NCBI GenBank assembly: GCA_002705055.1
Contig: PAHY01000016.1
Coordinates: 1 to 64,000 of the forward strand
Length of the DNA: 64,000 bases
Origin: Planctomycetota bacterium
GTDB lineage: Bacteria; Planctomycetota; UBA1135
Direction of reading: 5' to 3'
Of this stretch, positions 45,014 to 53,801 are shown piece by piece. Numbering within the stretch: the stretch's first letter is position 1; each line of letters starts with the position of its first letter. The notes beneath the pieces are model-generated. The model ran no database searches. It was given only the letters and a program-made list of their open reading frames with translations, and was not told the origin of the DNA. The translations under genes were made by a program, and so were the position numbers.

Positions 45014-45541
45014 TTAGTACAGCAGGCTGCTGACCGAGCAGGGCTTGGTCCGGGCATCCAATTGCGGAATCAAAATCTGCTCCAGGGCCAGGCGGCAGGC
45101 GCCGGTCGATCCGGGCAGCGCCCAGATCACCTTGCCCTGAGCCAGACCCGCGCAGGCCCGGGACTGCATCATCGCCGTCCCGATCTCTTCGAAGGAGAGC
45201 ATCCGAAACAGCTCGCCGAAGCCGGGAATCGGCTTCTCAAACAGCGCCTCGACCGCCTCCGGGGTGACATCGCGCGGGGTCATGCCGGTCCCACCCGTGA
45301 CCACGATGGTGTGGACTCCCTCGCGAGCCAGCTGCGCGCGGCAGGCGGCCTGGATGGCCTCGACCTCGTCCGGCACGACCTCCCGGTGCTCCACCTGATG
45401 ACCCGCGGCTTCGAAACCGTCCTGGAGGAACTGCCCCGACTTGTCGTCTGCCAGGGTGCGCGTGTCGGAGACCGTCAGAATCGCCACGCCGAGCGGACGG
45501 AACGGGCGGGCTTCGGTTTGGCCGTGAGCGGTGGTGGTCAT
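45014..45541 (-). CDS. Molybdenum cofactor biosynthesis protein (MoaB/Mog family)
   Basis: VAILTVSDTRTLADDKSGQFL; IVVTGGTGMTPRDVTPEAVE. Confidence 0.92.
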   Translation of the reverse strand: MTTTAHGQTEARPFRPLGVAILTVSDTRTLADDKSGQFLQDGFEAAGHQVEHREVVPDEVEAIQAACRAQLAREGVHTIVVTGGTGMTPRDVTPEAVEALFEKPIPGFGELFRMLSFEEIGTAMMQSRACAGLAQGKVIWALPGSTGACRLALEQILIPQLDARTKPCSVSSLLY

Positions 45542-46995
45542 GGGTTCAGCGAAAAGACTTGGTGCGGCGCCGGTTCCTCGATGCGCCGATAGCCGCGGTT
45601 CTTCAAGGTCCCGCGCAGAGCTTCGCGCGCATCGTCCTCGCCGTGCACCAGGAACAGCACTGCGGCCTGCTTCGCCAGCGGGCTGAGCGCATCGAGCAGG
45701 TCATCGCGGTCGGCGTGGGCCGAGAAACCGTGCATGGTCGTGATCCGCGCGCGCACCGGGACAGTCGTGCCGAGCAGGCGCACCTCGCGCGCGCCATCGA
45801 CTAGCCGGCGCCCCAGAGTGTGCTGCGCCTGGAAGCCGACGGCGAGCACTTCGCAATCTTCGCGCGGCAGGCCGTGCTTCAGGTGGTGCAGAATCCTTCC
45901 CTGCTCCATCATGCCTGAGGCGCTGAGCAGGATGAGCGGGTCCTCGCGGAGGTTCATCGACTTGGACTCTTCCGGCGACTCCAGGAACTGCACCCCGGGG
46001 CAGAGGCGCACTTCATCGCCGCGCTCGCCCCCGCCGAGCTCGCGCAGCGCCTGTTCATTGAACAGATGGGAGTAACGTCGCACGAGCCGCGTGGCCGCAG
46101 TGGCGAGCGGGCTGTCTACATAGACCGGGACGCGCGGCACGATTCCCTCGTGGAAGATGCGGCCCAGGGTGTAAAGCACATCCTGGGTCCGGCCCACTGC
46201 AAACGCGGGGATCAGCAGCTTGCCGCAGCCTCGCTCGAGCAGGCGCTCGATGGCAGCGCACAGCTCGCCGCGCATGCCATCGAAGTCCGGGTGCTGCCGA
46301 TCACCGTAGGTGCTCTCGCTGATCACGATGTCGGCCGGCAGCAGCGGCTCGGGCGCGCGCAACAGCGGCAGCCCGCTGCGCCCATAGTCGCCGGTGAAGA
46401 CCAGGCGCCAGACGTGACCGTCTTCCTCGATCTCGCCCTCGACCCAGGCGCTGCCCAGGATGTGGCCGGCGTCGTGGAAGCGGAAGCGCATGTTGGCGGT
46501 GGCCTGAAACCACTCGCCGTAACGATGGCCGACGAATCGCTTCAGCGCCTCCTCGACATCCGCCTTCTGGTAGAGCGGTTCGATCAGCTCGGGCTTGGGG
46601 GAGCGCTTCTTGCGATCGCGATGCTTGCGCCGCTCCTTATCCCAGTCCTTCAGCCGGTGCTTGTTCAGATAACTCGCATCCTTGTCGAGGATGTGCGCGC
46701 AGTCCATGAGCAGCAACTCACAAAGGTCGCGCGTGGCCTGCGTGGCGTGAACGGATCCGGCAAAGCCGTTGCGCACCAGCACCGGCAGGCGCCCCGAGTG
46801 ATCGACGTGCGCGTGCGACTGCACCACCGCATCGATCCGCGTCTCCTCGAAGCCGAACTGCTGGTTCCATTCGCGGACTTCGTTGCGCCGCCCCTGGAAC
46901 AGGCCGCAGTCCAGCAGCACCGTCGAGCCGCCGGCCCGGATGCGGTGACAGCTCCCGGTGACGCCATGCGCTGCACCGTGAAAACTCAACTCCAT
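45538..46995 (-). CDS. MBL-fold RNase/exonuclease (beta-CASP family)
   Basis: HAHVDHSGRLP; FTGDYGRSGLPLL; beta-CASP: LIPAFAVGRTQDVLY, SASGMMEQGRILHHLKHGL, HGFSAHADRDDLL. Confidence 0.92.
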   Translation of the reverse strand: MELSFHGAAHGVTGSCHRIRAGGSTVLLDCGLFQGRRNEVREWNQQFGFEETRIDAVVQSHAHVDHSGRLPVLVRNGFAGSVHATQATRDLCELLLMDCAHILDKDASYLNKHRLKDWDKERRKHRDRKKRSPKPELIEPLYQKADVEEALKRFVGHRYGEWFQATANMRFRFHDAGHILGSAWVEGEIEEDGHVWRLVFTGDYGRSGLPLLRAPEPLLPADIVISESTYGDRQHPDFDGMRGELCAAIERLLERGCGKLLIPAFAVGRTQDVLYTLGRIFHEGIVPRVPVYVDSPLATAATRLVRRYSHLFNEQALRELGGGERGDEVRLCPGVQFLESPEESKSMNLREDPLILLSASGMMEQGRILHHLKHGLPREDCEVLAVGFQAQHTLGRRLVDGAREVRLLGTTVPVRARITTMHGFSAHADRDDLLDALSPLAKQAAVLFLVHGEDDAREALRGTLKNRGYRRIEEPAPHQVFSLNP

Positions 46996-47933
46996 GGCAA
47001 GCCCTCCGCAATCCGTTTCACGTTGGCAAAGTGCAGCTTCGCGACCTGCCCCAGCTCGGCCCGCCCATGCAGCTTGAGAAAGCGGCGCAAGGCCGGTGGC
47101 ACGGGCGCCCCGCTACCCAGTGGAAGATCGCAGGCCCACTGATCGCGCAGCGCCTCCATCTGCACCAGGAAAGCCTCGCGCGCGAGAACCGATGCCGCAG
47201 CAACCGCCGCTTCCGCTTCGGCGCGCGGGATCTCGATCACCTGCAGGCCGGCCGCCTGTTCGGCCAGCGCGTGGCGCACTGGTTCGCGTGGGCTGAATCG
47301 GTCCACGACCGCGGCCTCCATGCGGGTCTCTTCATACAGACTGAGAAGGACTTCGGTGTGCAGGCGCGTGAGCAGCGTGTTGACGTTGCTTCCGGCTTCA
47401 CGGTGCGCTTCGTTGTAGGCGGCGGGACTCAAGCTGCGCTCGGCAAAGGGATAGTGCTCGCGAATCCACGGCGCCAGAACTCGCACCCGCTGATCGGAGA
47501 GCGCTTTCGAATCGGTGACTCCTGCTTCGATCAGTTCGGCGCGCTGGCCCTGGCTTACCGCGACGGCCGCGACAGTCAGGCCACCGAAGCTGTCGCCCTT
47601 GCCGGCCTCATCGCTGCCGAGTCGATCCGGCCCCAGGGCGGCGCAGGCCTCGGGGCCGCTGGTCGAAGTCGAAGCGGAGGCTCCACGGTCCGCGCTCTTC
47701 TTGCTCGGCTCGGGCATCGCCCCGCCGAGGAAGCGCGCGGCGAAGCCGTCCACCCCTTTGCCCTGCACAACCAACTTGCCGCTGCGGTAGAGACTGGCGA
47801 CCACGCCCTCGCCGCGGGCCTGAAAGAAGGCGTGCGCCAGCGGGCGTTCTTCAAAGCCGGCATCCGCCAGCGCTCGGCGCAAGGCCTCGGCGCGCGCCGG
47901 CGGGTAGCGGAAGACTTCCGTGCGCTGCGTCAT
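46986..47933 (-). CDS. rnhC: Ribonuclease HIII
   Basis: RLGSDEAGKGDSFGGLTVAAVAV; TBP-like N-terminal domain. Confidence 0.88.
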   Translation of the reverse strand: MTQRTEVFRYPPARAEALRRALADAGFEERPLAHAFFQARGEGVVASLYRSGKLVVQGKGVDGFAARFLGGAMPEPSKKSADRGASASTSTSGPEACAALGPDRLGSDEAGKGDSFGGLTVAAVAVSQGQRAELIEAGVTDSKALSDQRVRVLAPWIREHYPFAERSLSPAAYNEAHREAGSNVNTLLTRLHTEVLLSLYEETRMEAAVVDRFSPREPVRHALAEQAAGLQVIEIPRAEAEAAVAAASVLAREAFLVQMEALRDQWACDLPLGSGAPVPPALRRFLKLHGRAELGQVAKLHFANVKRIAEGLPWS

Positions 47934-48655
47934 TTCCCTTCCTGCTCGAGCAGCTCGGCGGCACGAGCCTGCATGGTTTCGATTGCTTCGGCCAGCGCGG
48001 CCTGCGCCCGTTCCAGAGCCTGTTCATCACGCAGGACCTCCCGATCAAACTGCATCGGCGCGGAATAGCAGCATTGGACGCGCGTAAACGGCTTGGGGAA
48101 CTCCATGCGATCCCAGGATCCCAAGGCCCAACGTCGGCGCGAAGCAAAACCCGTGGCAATCACGGGGCGCTGGCTGAGTGCGGCCAGGTAGATCGCGCCG
48201 GGCGCCACGCTATGGCGCGGGCCGCGCGGACCGTCCGGCGTCAGCACCAGCCCCCACGCAGGGTCGGCTCGACGCACCATCTCGCGCAGCGCGCGCGCAC
48301 CCCCGCGGCTGGTCGATCCGCGCACCGTGCGATAGCCCATCGACTCGATCGAGCGCGCGATGATCTCGCCGTCGCGGTGGCTCGAGACCAGCACTTCAAG
48401 CTGCTCCCCCCGGTGCACCGCGCTGCCCGCGGGCACGTTCTGGTGCCACATCACGTAGATCGGCCGCTGCCCGGTGTCGCTGCGCTGCGCGAAATGTTCC
48501 AAGCCCTCGCGGCGAATCCTCCAGCTGCGACCGAGCGCGCGTAACAGCCAAGGACCAAGCGCACCGGCCAGCCAGGCCAGGACGCGCTTGGTCCTTTTCG
48601 ATTTCTTCGTTCGAGTTGGGTCCACCGCGCGAAGCGGCAGCCATCCATCAACCAT
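47930..48655 (-). CDS. Lysophospholipid acyltransferase-like (DUF374 family)
   Basis: IYVMWHQNVPAGSAV, SSHRDGEIIARSIESMGYRTVRGSTSRGGARALREM, LTPDGPRGPRHSVAPGAIYLA. Confidence 0.85.
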   Translation of the reverse strand: MVDGWLPLRAVDPTRTKKSKRTKRVLAWLAGALGPWLLRALGRSWRIRREGLEHFAQRSDTGQRPIYVMWHQNVPAGSAVHRGEQLEVLVSSHRDGEIIARSIESMGYRTVRGSTSRGGARALREMVRRADPAWGLVLTPDGPRGPRHSVAPGAIYLAALSQRPVIATGFASRRRWALGSWDRMEFPKPFTRVQCCYSAPMQFDREVLRDEQALERAQAALAEAIETMQARAAELLEQEGK

Positions 48656-50837
48656 CGAGGGTGAGGTCGTCGCCTTGGCCGCCTTCGTCCTGCCCGTTCG
48701 GGCCGACGGAATAGAGCATAAAGCCGTCGGTGATCTGGCGGTAGATGAAGGCGTGGCCCCAGGCGTCCGGGCGGAGGCCCGCCGACGGCGCATCGAGGAA
48801 AGTCTCGCCGTCTTCGCCCTTCTCGAGCAGCGCCTCAAGCGAAGGCGGGTACTCGTCGTTGACCAGCTGGTACAGGATCACCCCGGTCTGCAGACGCGCC
48901 AGTTCGTAGAAGGTCTTCTCTTCCGGGCCGTAGAGCCCTTCCGGCGCCGGCGGAGCAGGAGCCATCTCCAGGGTCGGAGTCGAAGTCATCTGCGGCGTGA
49001 ACATCGCGAAGGTCAGCGCCACGGTGGGCGCGGCGTAACCGGTGAGCGCCATGAAGTCGCTCATGCCGAAGCTGCCGCGCGACCAGCTCTTCATGCCGTC
49101 CTCGTCCATCCAGGAGTACGACTCCGAGGGGCGCAGGTGACTGTTGATGGCGTTGGCCGACGGCATCTTGGTGAGATCCACCGGCAGGTCATCCGGGTTC
49201 ATCTGCATGCCGATCAGGCCGGTGGCCGCCTGCACCATGCCCATGGTGGCAGTGACCGACGGGCGCGGATCCGACCAGGCGAGCGTGACGGCCGATTGCG
49301 GCGCACGCTTGAGGAAGTCGGCGGCCTCAGCGTTGCTGCCGATGTTGCGCGCTTCCTTCTGCAGGCCCGAGCGGACGACCGAGCGCACGTCGGCGCGGTT
49401 CATGCTGAGGATCAGCCAGCCATCGGGGCTGATGGCGAAGGAGGGTTCAATGTTGCCGATGAACATCGAGACCTGCGCGAACTCCGGCGGGAGCGCTTCG
49501 GGCTTCAGGCGCAAGTAGTAGACCGGGACAGTCTGCTGCGGATTGGCGCGCGGGCTTTCGCGCTTGGCGCGCAGCGCGACCGGCAGCTCTTCGAAGGAGT
49601 CGAGGATCTGGGCGATCGTCTTGACCAGCGGCGTAGCCGCGGCCTGCACGGCGGCCGGATCGCTGAGCTCAATCAGCGTGCGCGAACCACGCGTGGGCGA
49701 GCTGTAGGACAGCACGCGGCGGCCGAAGCCCTTGAGCGCGCCATCAAGGAGCGGGCGATTCTCGCCCACAAACCAGGAGTAACTGATCGGCTCGGCCTCG
49801 GCCCAGATGGCGATGTTCTGTGCCATCGCTTCGTCGGCGAGCATCGTGTCGACCACGCCGAAGAACTCGTTGACGCCTTCGGTGCCGCCCATGCTGGCGA
49901 TCGAGAAGTTGGTGGCGTCGCCAGGAACGTATTCGACCAGCGCGCGGTCCGCGGGTTCAGCAGCGTAAGCCCAACCGGCGGGCTTACCGCCAAAGTCGAC
50001 GAAGGTCGCCCCCACCGAGTCGCCGTCTTTCCAGCCCGAGCTAAAGCAGACAGCCTGCGCGTTGCCGACGGCGCTTTCCGCGAAGCCCGCCATCGCTTCG
50101 GCCATCGAGTCGAACTGCGACTCGCCGTTGCCGAAGTTGAGGAAGGAGCGCTGCATGTCGACGCCGACGCGCGGGTTGTAGTAACCGAAGCAGGCCATGC
50201 CCGGCTTCATGACTTGCGCGCGGCCGCGTTGGAAGGCGGCCGAAGAAGCCAGCGTCGCGCCCTCGACCTTGCCGCGGTTGCTGGCGGTGAAGCGCAGCCG
50301 GTTTCCCTGGCGCTCGAGCTTCATGCCGGGCGCGCCCGCAGCCATCGGCGCGATGGTCATCACGGCGCCGTTCTCGGACTCGACCATTTGCGCTTCGCCG
50401 GCTTGAGCGAGCATGCCACTGACCATCCCGAATGCCTGCTCGGCCAGACCATCGCCGAAGGTGATCTGCACCGCGACCATCATGCTGGGGGTCGCCGGCA
50501 GACCGGCGCCGCTCATCGAGAAGCCCAGCTCGAGCTTCTGCATGGCTTCCCAGGACATGAACTGAACTGGCATGCCTTGCTCGGCGAGCATGCCCATGCC
50601 CTGTTCGAACTGCCCCATCCCTTCCGCGACGAAGTCGCCCAGGAATCCTTGGACCTCTTCGTCGTTCCAGATCCGGCCTGTGGCGCTGGCCTGGAAGCCA
50701 TCGCGCAGCCCAGGAATGTTGGGGATCTCGAAGTAAAGGAGGGTGTCGGCCGGGAGACTTTCGGCCAGGGAATCACCCTGCTGAGCCGACACGAAGCCGG
50801 GGAGCAAGGCGAAAGCGAGCAGACTGCGTACAAGCAT
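48648..50837 (-). CDS. Secreted protein with C-terminal GspG-like pseudopilin domain
   Basis: Signal peptide; C-terminus YELARLQTGVILYQLVNDEYPPSLEAL...DAWGHAFIYRQITDGFMLYSVGPNGQDEGGQGDDLTL. Confidence 0.6.
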   Translation of the reverse strand: MLVRSLLAFALLPGFVSAQQGDSLAESLPADTLLYFEIPNIPGLRDGFQASATGRIWNDEEVQGFLGDFVAEGMGQFEQGMGMLAEQGMPVQFMSWEAMQKLELGFSMSGAGLPATPSMMVAVQITFGDGLAEQAFGMVSGMLAQAGEAQMVESENGAVMTIAPMAAGAPGMKLERQGNRLRFTASNRGKVEGATLASSAAFQRGRAQVMKPGMACFGYYNPRVGVDMQRSFLNFGNGESQFDSMAEAMAGFAESAVGNAQAVCFSSGWKDGDSVGATFVDFGGKPAGWAYAAEPADRALVEYVPGDATNFSIASMGGTEGVNEFFGVVDTMLADEAMAQNIAIWAEAEPISYSWFVGENRPLLDGALKGFGRRVLSYSSPTRGSRTLIELSDPAAVQAAATPLVKTIAQILDSFEELPVALRAKRESPRANPQQTVPVYYLRLKPEALPPEFAQVSMFIGNIEPSFAISPDGWLILSMNRADVRSVVRSGLQKEARNIGSNAEAADFLKRAPQSAVTLAWSDPRPSVTATMGMVQAATGLIGMQMNPDDLPVDLTKMPSANAINSHLRPSESYSWMDEDGMKSWSRGSFGMSDFMALTGYAAPTVALTFAMFTPQMTSTPTLEMAPAPPAPEGLYGPEEKTFYELARLQTGVILYQLVNDEYPPSLEALLEKGEDGETFLDAPSAGLRPDAWGHAFIYRQITDGFMLYSVGPNGQDEGGQGDDLTLDG

Positions 50838-51073
50838 GATGAGGACGGGAGGTCGGCGAGTGCGAACCGGCATGGTAGTGCGCCGCGGAGAAGCGACCGG
50901 TCAGCCGGACATCGGGCCCGAAAAAGCCCGGGCTCGGTGCCTGTGTACGCGTACTTCGAGTTCCACGCAGGGATTCTGCGAGGACTTTGCCAGCATCACT
51001 AGGCAGATCGGCAGGCAAAGGCCATAATTCCCCGCCCGTCGGACCGCTTCTCTGCGCCGCGGGCCATCAAAGG

Positions 51074-52015
51074 ATGACGACTCTCCAAGACGAGACCAAC
51101 GGCTGGCTGCAGCAGAACTCGCGTTCTATCCTGTTCCTTGCCGTTTTGCTGCTCGGCGGCGGTGCCGTGATGTGGTATCTCCCGCGAGCCACCCAGGCTT
51201 CGATGCAGGCCTCCTGGCAAAAGTACAGCGACTTTCAGCAGGCGCTGCTCAGCGTCGACACGCCCGACGATCTGAATGCCGCCCTCAACGCCACCCAAGA
51301 CGACGTGCGCGCATATAAGTGGTCGACCTTGGCTGCGCCCTCCTGGGCCGCACGCACCGGCCAGGAGGATGAGTACTTCGCCATCATCCAGAATCACCTC
51401 AACTCGATCACCGGCGACGATGGCGTAAAGATCTTGGAGGAAGGCACTTCCGTCAATATCGTGGAAGCCACGAAAGCCCGCGTTGAGGGCTATCGCAAGC
51501 TCGATGCGCTGATGCCCGATCCGATCGAGCCGACCGGCTCGAAGATCAAGGTGACCCTCACCAACGAGGCCGGCACCAACTTTGAGCTCGTCTACCAGCT
51601 CTATGAAGAGCAGGCTCCTGTCGCCTCGGCGTGGCTCCTGGGCCTGATTGATGAGGGCAGCTTTGCGGAAGCTCGCCCCATTCCTTCCCCGCAGAACGGC
51701 TTCCAAGTGGCCGACCTTCCGGCCGACGATGAGGCCGGAAAGCTTTACGTGGAAAAGCCTTGGGGATGCTTCCATGTTTCGGGCACGCTCTGCACCGTGC
51801 TGGAGAACGGCGGCGATCCGGGTGAACAGAGCCGTGAGCGGCTGCAGTTCCTGGGCCGCGACCTCTATGGCCAGGACGGCGTCACCACGGTGATCGGCAA
51901 GATCGTCGAAGGCGAGAACAACCTGGCCGTGCTCGGCGAGCTCGAGCGCGCCGAGGACGACCCGCAGGCCTTTGCCTCGGGACTGACGATGACGGTCGAG
52001 CGAGTGACTGAATAG
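51074..52015 (+). CDS. Membrane-anchored peptidyl-prolyl isomerase (cyclophilin)-like protein
   Basis: N-terminal TM; IKVTLTNEAGTNFELVYQLYEEQAPVASAWLLGLIDEGSF; LGRDLYGQDGVTTVIGKIVEG. Confidence 0.5.
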   Translation: MTTLQDETNGWLQQNSRSILFLAVLLLGGGAVMWYLPRATQASMQASWQKYSDFQQALLSVDTPDDLNAALNATQDDVRAYKWSTLAAPSWAARTGQEDEYFAIIQNHLNSITGDDGVKILEEGTSVNIVEATKARVEGYRKLDALMPDPIEPTGSKIKVTLTNEAGTNFELVYQLYEEQAPVASAWLLGLIDEGSFAEARPIPSPQNGFQVADLPADDEAGKLYVEKPWGCFHVSGTLCTVLENGGDPGEQSRERLQFLGRDLYGQDGVTTVIGKIVEGENNLAVLGELERAEDDPQAFASGLTMTVERVTE

Positions 52016-52033
52016 GCCCAGCGGGCCCAACGA

Positions 52034-52073
52034 GAAAGCGGGGGCGCGCCACAGCTGGCGCGCCCCCGCTTTC
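52034..52073. terminator. Bidirectional intrinsic terminator between convergent genes
   Basis: GAAAGCGGGGGCGCGCCA-cagc-TGGCGCGCCCCCGCTTTC perfect 18-bp stem. Confidence 0.92.
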
Positions 52074-52103
52074 GTGTTCTAGGGCCTCGCGGCCGCTTCC
52101 GGC

Positions 52104-53000
52104 CTAGCCCTCGAGCAGCTCTTCGGACTCCGAGGTCAAAGAAAAGAGCTGAGAGAGCTCATCGAGGTGGTCCAGGCTGGAGAAGTGCAGGACAACCTTG
52201 CCCCCCTGGCCCTTCTTCAGCTGGATCTCGACCGGTCCACCGCAGCGCCGCGCCAGTCGCTCCTGCAGATCAAGGACCCAGGATGGCTTGCGCGGGCGGG
52301 CCTTGTGGCGCGGGGGCACCCCTGTTTCGGCCGCCTTCTTGCAGATTGCCTCGGTCGCGCGCACCGAGAGGCCATCTTTGACCACTTCGTCGAAGACCTG
52401 GGCCTGCTCGGACATCCCATTGAGCCGCAGCAGCGCTCGAGCGTGCCCCGCGGTGATTGTTTCACGTGAAACAGCCTCCTGGAGCCCCTCGGGGAGATCC
52501 AGGAGCCGCACCAGGTTGGCGACGGTGGACCGCTCGTATCCGAGGCGCTCTGCAACTTGCTCCTGAGAGAGCCCGTACTCGCCAATCAGGCGCTGGCAGG
52601 CCTGCGCGCGCTCAATGGGATCGAGATCCTCGCGCTGCACGTTCTCGATCAGGGCCAACTCGAGCCGCTCCGCGTCGGAACGAAGGCCTTCACGGACCAG
52701 AACGGGCACTTTTTTCAGCCCTGCAAGCTGAGAAGCCCTCCAACGGCGCTCTCCGGCCAGAATTTCGTACTTCCCGCCTTCCTGCCGGGTCACCACGATG
52801 GGCTGCATCATGCCGTGGCGGCGCAGGGAATCGGCCAGCGCCTCAATCCCACGATCCAGGTGCAGGCGGGGCTGCTGGCTGTTCGCCACGAGCTCGCCGA
52901 TCGCCACCCAAAGCGGACCGCCGCTCTCCGGAGTCTCGGTGGCGTGAGTATTGGTAAGGAGGGATCCGAGTCCCTTTCCGAGCTTCTTGGTCGTGGCCAT
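52104..53000 (-). CDS. parB: Chromosome partitioning protein ParB
   Basis: RLGKGLGSLL-like start; ILAGERRWRASQLAGL; ALIENVQREDLDPIE; HTH; ATG at 53000. Confidence 0.93.
   Translation of the reverse strand: MATTKKLGKGLGSLLTNTHATETPESGGPLWVAIGELVANSQQPRLHLDRGIEALADSLRRHGMMQPIVVTRQEGGKYEILAGERRWRASQLAGLKKVPVLVREGLRSDAERLELALIENVQREDLDPIERAQACQRLIGEYGLSQEQVAERLGYERSTVANLVRLLDLPEGLQEAVSRETITAGHARALLRLNGMSEQAQVFDEVVKDGLSVRATEAICKKAAETGVPPRHKARPRKPSWVLDLQERLARRCGGPVEIQLKKGQGGKVVLHFSSLDHLDELSQLFSLTSESEELLEG
52458..52473. promoter_or_regulatory. parS: parS centromere site inside parB
   Basis: TGTTTCACGTGAAACA, perfect 16-bp canonical parS. Confidence 0.95.
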
Positions 53001-53066
53001 GCTTTCTCCTACGATGAGGTTCATCCAGCGTACTCCTCGAGCCGCGCTGTTCCAAGATCCCATCTC

Positions 53067-53801
53067 ATGCGCAAAGTCGGAATTCTCGGCGACCTCCACG
53101 CCAACCTTTCCGCCCTCGAGGCGGTCCTCGCGCTGTTTGACCTCGAGGAGGTTGATGCGATCTATTGTGTTGGAGACATTGTAGGTTACGGCGCAAGGCC
53201 CAACGAGGTGATTGAGCTCCTGATGGAGCGCGAGGTCGCCGCCGTGGCCGGGAATCACGACTGGGCCCTGCTGGGCAAGATCTCCGAGGAGTCCTTCAAC
53301 CCCTATGCGCGCGCGGCGCTCGAGTGGACCCGCGCCAAGATCTCCCCGGAGGCGCGCGACTTCCTCGAGGCCCTGCCGCTGCGGATCGACACCGAGCACT
53401 TTTGCCTGGTCCACGGCGCCTTGCCTAACCCGGAAGAATTCGAGTACCTGCAGTCCTTTCCCACGGCGCTCGCCACCCTGGCGGATTTCGATGCCCCGAT
53501 CGGTTTCGTCGGGCACACCCACGTGCCCATGAATTTCATCCAGAATCCGGGCAGCTCCGAGCTCGAGTGGCACTTCCAGGTGGATTGGCACCTTGAGAAG
53601 GGCCAGCGCGCCGTCGTCAACGTGGGCAGCCCTGGGCAGCCGCGCGACGAAATCCCGACCGCACCGGCCGTGGTCTACAACCTGCAGACAGGCCGCGTCC
53701 AGCTGCTGCGCACCCCGTACAACATCGCGGCGGAGCAGCGCCTGATCCGCAAAGCCAACCTGCCTGCGATCCTCGGAGATCGCTTGCAGCACGGCATTTA
53801 A
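53067..53801 (+). CDS. Metallophosphoesterase (YfcE/MJ0936-like)
   Basis: GILGDLHANLSALEAVL, GDIVGYGARPNEVIELL, AGNHDWALL, GHTHVPM; ATG at 53067. Confidence 0.88.
   Translation: MRKVGILGDLHANLSALEAVLALFDLEEVDAIYCVGDIVGYGARPNEVIELLMEREVAAVAGNHDWALLGKISEESFNPYARAALEWTRAKISPEARDFLEALPLRIDTEHFCLVHGALPNPEEFEYLQSFPTALATLADFDAPIGFVGHTHVPMNFIQNPGSSELEWHFQVDWHLEKGQRAVVNVGSPGQPRDEIPTAPAVVYNLQTGRVQLLRTPYNIAAEQRLIRKANLPAILGDRLQHGI

Noticed and set aside
47014-47025. Possible second parS-like half site (GTTTCACGT)
   Set aside because: Right half (TGGCA) does not match GTGAAAC; chance similarity.
48474-51002. 842-aa plus-strand ORF
   Set aside because: Shadow ORF opposite the 48648-50837 gene; His/Arg/Gly-rich translation with no domain motif.
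52557-53066. N-terminal extension of the metallophosphoesterase ORF
   Set aside because: Antisense to parB; homology starts at MRKVGILGDLHANLS (53067).
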